From a virus: a stretch of DNA of 39,939 bases. Below, in pieces: positions 1-6,148 of the stretch. How positions within the stretch are numbered: position 1 is the first letter of the stretch; each line of letters opens with the position of its first letter. Location of the stretch: the IMG/VR virus record IMGVR_UViG_3300044533_001947, positions 1 through 39,939 of that record, one strand, 5' to 3'. The position numbers and the translations under genes were made by a program. The notes beneath the pieces are model-generated. The model was not told the origin of the DNA and ran no database searches. It worked only from the letters and a program-made list of their open reading frames with translations.

Positions 1-67
1 AATGCGGGTTCGTGACGATCCACGTCCGCCACGGCAGGCCGGCCGGCGGGCGCCACGTCGACACCGG
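1..67. repeat. 67-bp terminal direct repeat, left copy
   Basis: Bases 1-67 are identical to the last 67 bases of the window. One open reading frame runs unbroken through the joined ends, so this is best read as the overlap of a circular assembly, or as a terminally redundant, circularly permuted phage genome. It is not likely to be a biological long terminal repeat because it lies inside a gene. The unique unit is 39,872 bp. Confidence 0.95.
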
Positions 68-289
68 CACGCGGTCGCAGGGGTAGCCGGGCGCGGCGTC
101 CGGGTCGATGTCGCACCCGAGCACCCTCACGCCGGGGGCCGCCCGCTGCGCCGCGCGCCCGAAGGCCCCGCCGCCGCTGCAAGGCTCAAGGACCACGTCG
201 GGCACGTCGAAGCAGTCGATCAACCAACGCACACACGCGAGGGCCAGCCGGTCGTCGGTGTAGTAGCGATCCAACGGGTCTCGACTCAT
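1..289 (-). CDS. DNA N6-adenine methyltransferase-like protein, N-terminal part (cut by window edge)
   Basis: This is the 5' part of a gene that continues at the right end of the window; the joined product is 195 aa. The start is the ATG at 289, whose ATGA overlaps the stop of the upstream gene (286-516). Visible here are a Tyr-Tyr-Thr stretch near residues 9-11, the SAM-binding motif I (LEPCSGGGAFG, about residues 34-44) and an acidic motif II (LGCDIDP, 57-63). Together with the TNPHY motif in the other part, this fits a class I SAM-dependent methyltransferase that would methylate adenine N6 in DNA, probably to protect phage DNA from host restriction or to regulate it. The gene sits in the replication operon directly upstream of the SF2 helicase. 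The fold is fairly clear. Target site and activity are unknown. Confidence 0.75.
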   Translation of the reverse strand, partial: MSRDPLDRYYTDDRLALACVRWLIDCFDVPDVVLEPCSGGGAFGRAAQRAAPGVRVLGCDIDPDAAPGYPCDRVPVSTWRPPAGLPWRTWIVTNPH

Positions 290-516
290 CCCTCACCTCG
301 CCCAAGCTCAAACAGCCGCCGCGCCGCCACCGACGTCGCCCCGCGCATCCACTCCCGCTCGCCCAAACCCATCGCCGGCCCGGTCGCCGCCCCGCCCTGC
401 GGCACCACCTGACGAGGGCCAGCCCGCAGCTCAGCCCAAGCCAAGGCACGCGCCCGGACCTCGCCCTCACCCTGGGCTGGCCCCACGCCCTCGAAGACGT
501 CAGCGACGCGGATCAT
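286..516 (-). CDS. hypothetical protein, 76 aa
   Basis: A small protein with no recognised domain. It starts at the ATG at 516, overlapping the upstream stop by ATGA, and its own stop overlaps the start of the methyltransferase-like gene, so it is translationally coupled within the leftward replication operon. The sequence begins MIRVADVFEG, is rich in Ala, Gly, Arg and Glu, and has a basic C-terminal helix-like stretch (SVAARRLFELGRGEG). No catalytic or metal-binding motif is visible. The coupling on both sides is the main reason to call it real. Confidence 0.65.
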   Translation of the reverse strand: MIRVADVFEGVGPAQGEGEVRARALAWAELRAGPRQVVPQGGAATGPAMGLGEREWMRGATSVAARRLFELGRGEG

Positions 517-758
517 GCCCCACCCCGCATGAGCAAGCCCAACAGCCCGACCTGCCCCGGCTCGCTGTCGCCGGCGGGCTGCCCCAGATCGACCACATCC
601 ACGCCGTGGGCTCCCATCCACAGCAGCTCCGCCGCCGCGGCCTCAGCCTTGGCCAGCGACCGGTGCGTCGGCCCGACCTGCACACGCCGCTCGCCCCCAC
701 CCGAGGCCCACACCTGCCACGGCCCCACGGGCCGGATCGCCACCGTCTCGTCTTCCAT
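513..758 (-). CDS. hypothetical protein, 81 aa
   Basis: It starts at the ATG at 758, sharing one base with the stop of the RuvC-like gene (TGATG), with a G-rich Shine-Dalgarno about 6 nt upstream. The protein has an N-terminal strand-rich segment (AIRPVGPWQVWASGG, then RRVQVGPTHRS), an Ala-rich helix (LAKAEAAAAELLW) and a short hydrophobic tail. This resembles a small strand-strand-helix domain, but I do not recognise a family. It lies between the resolvase-like gene and another small coupled gene of the replication operon. Confidence 0.65.
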   Translation of the reverse strand: MEDETVAIRPVGPWQVWASGGGERRVQVGPTHRSLAKAEAAAAELLWMGAHGVDVVDLGQPAGDSEPGQVGLLGLLMRGGA

Positions 759-1309
759 CACAACCCCCTCCCCAACGCCAAAGCCATCCACACCGCGTCG
801 CCCGCCCCATCGCTGGCGACGCGCCCACCCGGGGGCGCGAGCAGGTCGAGGGACAGCCCCGCGCCCGTCATCTCCTGCCCCACCCGCTCCAGCACCATTG
901 TCTTGCGCAGGGCCCGGCCCAGCCCCCGGGGCAGCCCCATCCTCGCGTCCACCTGCAGAGCGGTGACCTCGCGCCCACACCCCGGCCCAAGGCTCAAGTG
1001 CAGAACGCTCCACCACACCGCCCACCCCCGCGCCGTCGTCGCCGTCGAGGCCACGCCCTCGCCCGGGCGCAGCCCCAGGGCTTCGAGCGCCCACAGCGCC
1101 GCGCCCGGGGCCAGGGGCTGACCCAGGCGGCCCAGCACATCCTCGACGGCGGCCCATGCCTGCAGAGGTGCAAGGTGCCGCTCGCCCGCCTGGTAGCCGC
1201 CCCTGCCCCCGGCGTGGGCGATGGCGACGGCCTCGAGGCGGCCTATGCTTGTGAGCCGGACAGCGGCGACGGCGCCGCGCTGCCCGGGGTCGATGGCGAG
1301 GGTGATCAT
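758..1309 (-). CDS. RuvC-like Holliday junction resolvase (RNase H fold)
   Basis: The 183-aa product opens with a typical RNase H-fold first strand, MITLAIDPGQRGAVAAV, giving catalytic Asp7. A second acidic residue sits at Glu76 (LWALEALGL). The C-terminal helix GGRVASDGAGDAVWMAL supplies Asp167 and Asp171, the spacing seen in RuvC-type enzymes. The expected role is cleavage of Holliday or branched DNA junctions during phage recombination, or debranching before packaging. The start ATG overlaps the upstream stop (ATGA). Length is close to cellular RuvC (about 170 aa). It belongs to the same operon as the Prim-Pol replicase and SF2 helicase. Other RNase H-fold nucleases remain possible, but the pattern is good. 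Confidence 0.8.
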   Translation of the reverse strand: MITLAIDPGQRGAVAAVRLTSIGRLEAVAIAHAGGRGGYQAGERHLAPLQAWAAVEDVLGRLGQPLAPGAALWALEALGLRPGEGVASTATTARGWAVWWSVLHLSLGPGCGREVTALQVDARMGLPRGLGRALRKTMVLERVGQEMTGAGLSLDLLAPPGGRVASDGAGDAVWMALALGRGL

Positions 1310-1857
1310 GGGCTGACCCCCTCATCGAGCGCCGTCGCGACCATCACGATGGCCGCCCGCACCGTCCGCCGGCCTGCGCCGCCCTCCACCGCGGAGAGCA
1401 GCGCGTCCGTGAGCCTCCCCAGCGTGCCGCCCGCGTCCTCGTCGAGCGCGGCGAGGATGGCCGGCGCGTGCCGCCGGACGAGCGGCTCCAGGGCGGCCTG
1501 TGCCTCGACGGCCTCGCGGGCGCGCTGGATGGCCTGCCACGTCAGCTCCAGCGCTTCGGGGCTGCGGAACCCGGCGCAGGGGCCCAGGACGCGCAGCTTG
1601 CCGGCCCGGATGCGGTCTGCCACGCTCGCGCGGGGGTCCTCGCGCAGCACGAGCACGCCGTCGCGGACCACGACTCGGGCGGGCAGGACCGGGGAGCGCG
1701 GCGTGTCGATCCACCACCACCCGGCCGTCACCCGCTCCGGGGGCAGGCCCCGCCCAGCCACCCGCGGGGGCAGCCGGACAGGCAGCGGCTCAGGCTTCAC
1801 CGGCGCCGTGCGCGTGGCCTCGTACAGCAGCGACCCTCGGCCGAGGTCGGCGGTCAT
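1306..1857 (-). CDS. hypothetical protein, 183 aa
   Basis: A protein without a recognised family. The N-terminal half is Pro/Arg/Val-rich and strand-like (residues 20-75, including a GWWWIDTPRSP stretch). The C-terminal half is helical (ALELTWQAIQRAREAVEAQAALEPLVRR). Start and stop both overlap neighbours by ATGA, so it is tightly coupled between the coiled-coil gene and the RuvC-like resolvase. The context suggests a DNA metabolism accessory, which is inference from position only. Confidence 0.7.
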   Translation of the reverse strand: MTADLGRGSLLYEATRTAPVKPEPLPVRLPPRVAGRGLPPERVTAGWWWIDTPRSPVLPARVVVRDGVLVLREDPRASVADRIRAGKLRVLGPCAGFRSPEALELTWQAIQRAREAVEAQAALEPLVRRHAPAILAALDEDAGGTLGRLTDALLSAVEGGAGRRTVRAAIVMVATALDEGVSP

Positions 1858-2660
1858 GCCGCACCCCCAGCCGGCGCCCCGGCCTCGAGCAGCGCGAGCA
1901 GCGCGAGCAGGCCCCGCCCCCGCTCCGCCGACCCCTCGGGCAGCGCCGCCGCAGCCGAGGCGAGCGCCCGCGCGCCGTCAGCCACGGGGCTCGGGCCTTG
2001 GAGCCACGCCATCGGCAACCGCTCGGCGAGCTTCTGCCCGCGCTTGCCCATGCCCTCGAGCAGCTGCGCCACGCACAGCGCCGGCTCCCTGCGGTCGCGC
2101 CGCACGTCGCCCCAGCGCGTCGAGAGCTCGTCGACCTGCCGCTCGAGGTCGTCGATGCGCGCCGCCTGCGCCTTCGCACGGTGCTTCGCCTGCGCCAGCG
2201 CATCATCGGCGCGCTTGTCGTTGGTCTTCCGGTCGAGCGCCTCCTCGCGCGCCTTGTCGAGCGCGTTGCGCAGAGCCTTGACCTCATCCTGAAGAGCAGC
2301 AGCCGTGCGCCCAGCCGCGGCCGCCTGCTCTTCGGACCGCTCGGCGCACGGCCGGGCCTTCTCGAGCCGGTCCTCGAGGTCTCGCTTGACCTGCGCACCC
2401 CAGGCCCACGCCTCGCGCTCCGACGCCTCGGCCACGCGTCGGGCGTCGAGGTCCTTGCGCGCGTCTTGGATGATGACCCACACCAGGTCCCGCCCGCGCG
2501 CGTTGTAGACGCTGTGCAGCTTGTTCAGAGCGATCGCCCTCTCGTCGAGCATCTTGCGCCGCTTGTCGCTGCCGACCGGCTGCCCGCCCCCGTTGGGGTT
2601 CTGCCCCCAGTGTGTCGGCTCGAACTTCTGCGCCAGCTGCCCCACCATGTCCTCTGCCAT
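1854..2660 (-). CDS. coiled-coil protein, 268 aa, first gene of the leftward replication operon
   Basis: Residues about 70-180 form a long charged helical region with heptad character (RDLEDRLEKARPCAERSEEQ, then LQDEVKALRNALDKAREEAL and RIDDLERQVDELSTRW), so a coiled coil is likely. The N-terminus (GQLAQKFEPTHWGQNPNGGG) may be a short recognition segment, and the C-terminus is Ala/Leu-rich. I chose the ATG at 2660 because GGGAGG lies 5 nt upstream; GTG codons at 2663 and 2666 would overlap that Shine-Dalgarno. It is the first leftward gene after the divergent control region. Its function is not recognised. Given its operon, a scaffold for replication proteins or a DNA-binding role is conceivable but unsupported. 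Confidence 0.72.
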   Translation of the reverse strand: MAEDMVGQLAQKFEPTHWGQNPNGGGQPVGSDKRRKMLDERAIALNKLHSVYNARGRDLVWVIIQDARKDLDARRVAEASEREAWAWGAQVKRDLEDRLEKARPCAERSEEQAAAAGRTAAALQDEVKALRNALDKAREEALDRKTNDKRADDALAQAKHRAKAQAARIDDLERQVDELSTRWGDVRRDRREPALCVAQLLEGMGKRGQKLAERLPMAWLQGPSPVADGARALASAAAALPEGSAERGRGLLALLALLEAGAPAGGAA

Positions 2661-2836
2661 CACCACCTCCCAGGGCCAAGCGGCCCGACAGGGCCAGCCA
2701 TCGGCCCGACGCCCCGCAGCCTACCACCGACCCGCAGCCGACGCTACACTTTTTTTCGGTGGATTTTCGCTTGCGCTTCGCCTGCCTTTCGCATAGCCTT
2801 CACCAGTCACGCTCACACCAGCCCAGGAGGCCCACC
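2661..2836. promoter_or_regulatory. divergent control region between leftward replication and rightward early operons
   Basis: A 176-bp gene-free stretch separates two operons that run away from each other. It contains the most A+T-rich tract seen in this part of the window (seven T's at 2750-2756, then GGATTTTCGC). Rightward, TTGCGC (2771-2776), a 17-bp spacer and TAGCCT (2794-2799) make a plausible sigma-70-type promoter, followed by AGGAGG at 2825-2830 and the GTG start at 2837. A second TACACT (2745-2750) lacks a good -35. I could not pick a convincing leftward promoter, although one is expected here. Confidence 0.5.
2771..2799 (+). promoter_or_regulatory. putative rightward early promoter
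   Basis: TTGCGC at 2771-2776 and TAGCCT at 2794-2799 are separated by 17 bp, and transcription would start near 2806, about 30 nt before the first early gene. Matches are 4/6 and 3/6 to the bacterial consensus, reasonable for a region this rich in G+C. Confidence 0.4.
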
Positions 2837-3307
2837 GTGACCACCGTCTCAGCGCCCACCGCCAGCCCCGCGGCTGGCCTGCCCGTCCAGACCCGAGAGC
2901 GCGCCAGCTCGCTCCTCGCCGCCGTCAGCGCGATAGTCGCCGCCGACCTGCCGCTTGAGCACCACCCGCGCCGCCGGGGCCTGCTCTCCGCCCTCGCCCT
3001 CGTGCACGGCGGCGCCGGCTACAGCGCCACCCACGGCGTCTGCGCGGCCTACCAGCTGCAGCCCGGCGACCCCGAAGTGCAGCCCACCGCCGCGGCCGCT
3101 GCCGCCGCCCTCCTCGAGCTGGCCCGGGCCTGCCCCAGCGACGACCTCGCGGACGCCGTGCGGCACCTGCGCCGGACGTGGATCGGCCGCCGGGCCCCAG
3201 GCGGCGCCGACGCCCCCGAAATCGTCATGCTCCGGGCCGCGGCCCAGGAGCTGGCCGCGCGGCAGTTCCTGGGGCGGGCCTCGATCATCGGCGGGGGTGG
3301 GGCGTGA
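2837..3307 (+). CDS. hypothetical early protein, 156 aa
   Basis: First gene of the rightward operon. The GTG start at 2837 has AGGAGG 6 nt upstream. The product is Ala-rich and mostly helical (RASSLLAAVSAIVAADLPLE; LLELARACPSDDLADAVRHL), with a central YSATHGVCAAYQLQPGD segment. No known domain is recognised. Its stop overlaps the GTG of the exonuclease gene (GTGA), so it may work with the recombination module, but nothing in the sequence shows how. Confidence 0.7.
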   Translation: MTTVSAPTASPAAGLPVQTRERASSLLAAVSAIVAADLPLEHHPRRRGLLSALALVHGGAGYSATHGVCAAYQLQPGDPEVQPTAAAAAAALLELARACPSDDLADAVRHLRRTWIGRRAPGGADAPEIVMLRAAAQELAARQFLGRASIIGGGGA

Positions 3308-4164
3308 GCGCGGCCCGGCTCATCGCGGGCCAGCCGTTCGGCAGCTACCAGGCCGCCGAGGGGCTCAACTGGAGCCGCCTCAAGCGCGCCGTCCGCAGCC
3401 CCCTACACTACCGCGCCGCCCTCGCCGGCGAGCTTCGCGACAGCAGCGTGGGCCCCGAGTACAGCGCGATGCACGCCGCAATCCTTGAGCCCGGCACCTT
3501 CGCCACCGCCTATGGCACCTGGCCCGGCCGCCGCGCCGGCGCCGACTTCGAGGCCGCGCAGGCCGCCGACCCCCGGCGCGTGTGGCTGTCCCAGGGCGAG
3601 GCTGATCTGGTGTCGGCGGTCCGCGACGCTGTGCACGCCCACCCGGTCGCGGGCCCGCTGGTCCGGGGCGTGGGGGCCGTGAAAGCTCTCGCCGAGCTCA
3701 GCATGTACTGGAGCGAGAACGGCAGGCGCATGAAGGGCCGCGCCGACCTGGTGCTCATCAAGCCCGACGAAGTGCAGCTGATCGACCTCAAGGCTGTCCC
3801 CTCGATCCGCCCCCGCCAGATCGCCGCCGAGGTCACGCGCAAGCTCTACCACGCCCAAGAGGCCCACTACGCCGCGGGCCTCGCCGCCTGCCTCGGGGCG
3901 CTGGGGCTGCGGCGCCCCATCCGCGGGCTGATCCTCGCCTACGAGACGCGCCCCTGCCCCGACGTCGCCGTCTACGACCTGGGGACAGCCGACAGCGACG
4001 GCCCGCTGTGGGTCGGCGCCGAGGTGCGGGGCGAGGCCCTGGCTGCCGTCGAGGCTGCCGAGAAGAGCGGTGCGTGGCCGGGGCAGGTGCCTGAGCTTGC
4101 CCCTCTTCACCTGCCCAGCTGGGCGTACGACGAGGCCGACGACGAGTCGGCCGGGGAGGCGTGA
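3304..4164 (+). CDS. exonuclease VIII/RecB-type PD-(D/E)XK nuclease
   Basis: The 286-aa product has the hallmarks of the exonuclease VIII-like phage family (DUF3799 type). These are LNWSRLKRAVRSPLHYR near the N-terminus, His57 in SAMHAAILEPG, a GTFATAYG segment, the core GRADLVLI (Asp148) followed by LIDLKAV (Asp161-x-Lys163), and a Q-x3-Y motif (Gln185 to Tyr189 in YHAQEAHYAAGL). The expected activity is Mg-dependent 5'-3' resection of double-stranded DNA ends to feed single-strand annealing recombination. GTG start and upstream stop overlap (GTGA). The next gene and the SbcC-like ATPase downstream fit a phage recombination set. No obvious Redβ/RecT annealing protein was recognised nearby. 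Confidence 0.85.
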   Translation: MSAARLIAGQPFGSYQAAEGLNWSRLKRAVRSPLHYRAALAGELRDSSVGPEYSAMHAAILEPGTFATAYGTWPGRRAGADFEAAQAADPRRVWLSQGEADLVSAVRDAVHAHPVAGPLVRGVGAVKALAELSMYWSENGRRMKGRADLVLIKPDEVQLIDLKAVPSIRPRQIAAEVTRKLYHAQEAHYAAGLAACLGALGLRRPIRGLILAYETRPCPDVAVYDLGTADSDGPLWVGAEVRGEALAAVEAAEKSGAWPGQVPELAPLHLPSWAYDEADDESAGEA

Positions 4165-4820
4165 TGCCTGACTACCGCGAGTTCTTCGCTGGGCAGTTTC
4201 TCACGGGGCCCGAGTGCAAGACCTGTCCCACGTTCAGGATCGCCGAGGTGCGGCGCGAAGAGGTGGAGGACCCTGAGAAGCCGCAGCAGCGGCGCCAGAA
4301 GCTGGTCGTCTACGGGCTGAGCTTGCAGGGCAGGGAGCGCCCCTGGATCGTCTGCAAGACCTCCGCCATCCTCCTCGCCGCGATGCTCGGCGACGACGTG
4401 GACGGCTGGCCGGGCCGCGCGGTGACGCTCGGCTTCGACGACACCGTGACCGTCGACGGGAAGAAGGTCGGCGGCGTGCGCCCCATCGGCGCCCCGGACC
4501 TGCAACGGGAGATGACGGTGCAGGTGAAGCTCCCCCGCCGCAAGGCCAAGCCGCACGTCTTGCGGCCGACGGGCGACCCGCTGGGCGTGATGCTCACCAG
4601 CCTGAACGCCACCCCTGACGCTCTTTCCCAAGCCCTCGCCGCCCTGCCTACCCCCCGCACCATCCCCACCGACCGCGAGGGCCGGGGCAAGCTGGCCCGG
4701 GCGCTCGGCGACGACTGGAGCGGCATCGCGACGAAGATCCGGGGGTCAGCCCAGACCCCCACCCCTGGCCAGACCACCGACCACCACGAAGAGCCCGGCG
4801 CTGAAGCCGGCGAGGAGTAG
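4164..4820 (+). CDS. conserved phage protein next to the exonuclease, 218 aa
   Basis: The N-terminus has a short cysteine pair (ECKTCPTFRI). The middle (GRERPWIVCKTSAILLAAML, then GDDVDGWPGRAVTLGFDD and VGGVRPIGAPD) matches a pattern I recall from small phage proteins that sit beside recombination nucleases and are usually annotated as hypothetical or possibly ssDNA-binding. The C-terminal 30 residues are Pro/Thr/Glu-rich and probably disordered. The ATG at 4164 shares its A with the exonuclease stop (TGATG); a GTG at 4161 is the alternative start. The role is inferred from position: a recombination or single-strand DNA accessory. Confidence 0.7.
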   Translation: MPDYREFFAGQFLTGPECKTCPTFRIAEVRREEVEDPEKPQQRRQKLVVYGLSLQGRERPWIVCKTSAILLAAMLGDDVDGWPGRAVTLGFDDTVTVDGKKVGGVRPIGAPDLQREMTVQVKLPRRKAKPHVLRPTGDPLGVMLTSLNATPDALSQALAALPTPRTIPTDREGRGKLARALGDDWSGIATKIRGSAQTPTPGQTTDHHEEPGAEAGEE

Positions 4821-4823
4821 CCC

Positions 4824-5396
4824 ATGTCTGACTTCACGAGCGCCACCGCGCGCGCCTACCCCAAATCGACCCTGGAGCACATCCTCCGCGAGAGCGAAGA
4901 CCGCGTGCTGCGCGCCAAGGCCGACGCCTTTGACGACCTGCGCGCCGGCGTCCGGTGGCTGCTCGAAGTGATGGGCCCCAACGGCCTGCGCGACATCAGC
5001 CACGACGCCCCCGAGCCCGTCGAGGTCAAGACCGACGGCGCCGACACCCAGCCCCAGCCCCCCATCGAGGCCATCACCACCACCCCCGACGCCGACCCCT
5101 TCGCCCCCGCCAGCCCCACGGAGGCCCAGCCCCAGCCCCGCCGCGGCGGCCGCCGTTCCCGCCGCTCGGAGGAGGGGCAGCCCCAGCCCCAGGACGCCGG
5201 TCCCAGCCCCGAGCCCCAGCCCGCCCCCGAGGAGGGTCAGCCGCTGACCGCCGAGGCCTTGGGGCTGACCCCTGAGCCAGCGCCCACGGCCCAGCCCCTG
5301 CCCCTGCCCGTGGTCGAGGCCCCCGACGTGTCCACCGCCCCGGCCACGGCCGACGACGTGTACGGCACCGAGCCCGCCGAGGACCCCTTCGCCTAA
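4824..5396 (+). CDS. Pro/Gln-rich protein with acidic C-terminus, 190 aa
   Basis: Residues 1-70 form a folded, helical-looking domain (YPKSTLEHILRESEDRVLRA; FDDLRAGVRWLLEVMG). From about residue 75 to the end the protein is low complexity, with repeated QPQP and PEPQP units encoded by CCCAGCCCCAG repeats, an Arg cluster (RRGGRRSRR) and a very acidic end, EPAEDPFA. The tail is reminiscent of the acidic tip of single-strand binding proteins, but the final Phe is followed by Ala, so this is only a suggestion. It has a good Shine-Dalgarno (GAGGAG) before the ATG and follows the exonuclease partner by 3 nt. Confidence 0.7.
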   Translation: MSDFTSATARAYPKSTLEHILRESEDRVLRAKADAFDDLRAGVRWLLEVMGPNGLRDISHDAPEPVEVKTDGADTQPQPPIEAITTTPDADPFAPASPTEAQPQPRRGGRRSRRSEEGQPQPQDAGPSPEPQPAPEEGQPLTAEALGLTPEPAPTAQPLPLPVVEAPDVSTAPATADDVYGTEPAEDPFA

Positions 5397-5405
5397 GCAC
5401 TGGCA

Positions 5406-5437
5406 GACGTTGCCGACTGACAGCGTCGTGATACACT
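5406..5437 (+). promoter_or_regulatory. putative early promoter P1 (GACGTTGCC type)
   Basis: TTGCCG (5410-5415), a 16-bp spacer and TACACT (5432-5437) lie in the 110-bp gap after the Pro/Gln-rich gene. The -35 region GACGTTGCC is shared with the promoter-like element at 8706-8738, and both spacers contain GACA, CG and CGT blocks at matching places. This supports a common promoter class. Confidence 0.5.
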
Positions 5438-5464
5438 GACTGCGCCCCGGCGCTCACACCATCA

Positions 5465-5488
5465 GCCCGCCGACCGGGGACGGCGGGC
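5465..5488 (+). other. GC hairpin in the leader of the 5507 gene
   Basis: GCCCGCCG (5465-5472) pairs perfectly with CGGCGGGC (5481-5488) around an 8-nt loop. The stem ends 18 nt before the ATG at 5507, leaving the Shine-Dalgarno free. There is no T-run, so it is more likely an mRNA-stabilising or processing element than a terminator. Confidence 0.6.
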
Positions 5489-5506
5489 GCACCTCTGGAG
5501 ATGACC

Positions 5507-5623
5507 ATGCTCTGCGCGCTTCAAGCCCTCGTCTTCACCGCCATCACCGTTCTGACCACCGTTGCTGGCGCCGAGCCGGTCGCCAAGCCCGACGACGAAG
5601 AGTGCAACGGCGGTTGGATGTAG
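5507..5623 (+). CDS. short secreted or membrane peptide with signal sequence, 38 aa
   Basis: A very short gene with a good signal-peptide profile. After MLCALQ comes a hydrophobic stretch (ALVFTAITVLTTV), an AGA cleavage-like site, then an acidic mature part of about 14 residues (EPVAKPDDEECNGGWM). The ATG at 5507 has GGAG 6 nt upstream within the recurring GGAGNNGACC leader; an in-frame ATG at 5501 lies too close to that Shine-Dalgarno. It is flanked by a hairpin on each side and preceded by promoter P1, so it is probably strongly expressed early. A role at the host envelope, such as superinfection exclusion, is conceivable but is inference. Confidence 0.6.
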   Translation: MLCALQALVFTAITVLTTVAGAEPVAKPDDEECNGGWM

Positions 5624-5653
5624 CAGCGCCCGGCCGCCCGTGGCCCCATCCCC

Positions 5654-5679
5654 GCGCGCCGACCGGGCCTCCGGCGCGC
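5654..5679 (+). other. GC hairpin in the leader of the 5698 gene
   Basis: GCGCGCC (5654-5660) and GGCGCGC (5673-5679) form a perfect 7-bp stem with a 12-nt loop. As in the preceding leader, the stem ends 18 nt before the start codon (5698). The equal spacing suggests a shared design. Confidence 0.55.
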
Positions 5680-5697
5680 CGCTTCATCGGAGACAAC

Positions 5698-6066
5698 ATG
5701 CGCAACATCACCCACCACATCGACCCCTTCGGCGCCGCCGACATCAAGATCACCTGTGACGACACCGACCCGAACGCGGGCGGCGCATCGCACGCCTACG
5801 ACGCCGTGATTGGCGACAGCGAAGACCTCATCATCACCGTCAACTTTCAGCACGGCCCCCGCGGCGCCGACGGCAAGTTGACCGGCGCCATCGACGCCGC
5901 GCTGGCTGCCATCCTCATCGACCGGCTGGAGTGCTTCCAGGCCGGCGACTTTGCTCACGAGAGCAACGACCGCGCGCTGGCCTGCTTCCGCACCGGCTTG
6001 GACATCCTCCGCAGCCGCGCCGCCGAGCGCAAGGCCCGCGGCGTGCTGGGCCAGAACAAAGCCTGA
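5698..6066 (+). CDS. conserved phage early protein, 122 aa
   Basis: The N-terminal half is strand-rich (ADIKITCDDT; DAVIGDSEDLIITVNFQHG). The C-terminal half is a likely helical hairpin (AALAAILIDRLECFQAGDF; NDRALACFRTGLDILRSRAA) ending in ERKARGVLGQNKA. The pattern FQ-x-GP, RL-x2-FQ-x-G-x-F, N-x2-AL and a terminal R-x2-RGV-x-G is one I recall from a widespread family of small tailed-phage proteins of unknown function. The ATG at 5698 has GGAG 7 nt upstream. It lies between two hairpin leaders in the early operon. No function is assigned. Confidence 0.75.
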   Translation: MRNITHHIDPFGAADIKITCDDTDPNAGGASHAYDAVIGDSEDLIITVNFQHGPRGADGKLTGAIDAALAAILIDRLECFQAGDFAHESNDRALACFRTGLDILRSRAAERKARGVLGQNKA

Positions 6067-6095
6067 GCCCAACGGCCGGCCCTGGCCTGTCCTTC

Positions 6096-6118
6096 GCACC
6101 CCGAGGCGCCCGGGGTGC
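6096..6118 (+). other. GC hairpin in the leader of the SbcC-like gene
   Basis: GCACCCCG (6096-6103) and CGGGGTGC (6111-6118) form a perfect 8-bp stem with a 7-nt loop, 30 nt upstream of the ATG at 6149. No T-run follows. It is one of the series of leader hairpins in this operon. Confidence 0.6.
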
Positions 6119-6148
6119 TGCCCCTCACCTGCCACGGAGCCGACCACC

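Noticed and set aside
998-2840. Long rightward frames opposite the leftward replication genes
   Set aside because: They are Arg/Pro/Ala-rich shadow frames caused by high GC, opposite genes with recognisable domains and ATGA-coupled starts.
5061-5330. Possible tandem repeat or CRISPR-like array of CCCAGCCCC units
   Set aside because: The units are short and irregular and in frame with the Pro/Gln-rich protein; there are no spacers of constant length.
5330-5396. Single-strand binding protein assignment for the Pro/Gln-rich protein on the basis of its acidic tail
   Set aside because: The end reads EDPFA, not a terminal acidic-Pro-Phe, and no OB-fold pattern is visible in the N-terminal domain.
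5698-6066. Anti-CBASS (Acb2-like) assignment for the 122-aa early protein
   Set aside because: It has a helical-hairpin C-terminus, but the residue pattern I associate with the Acb2/Tad1 hairpin family is not present, so no function was assigned.
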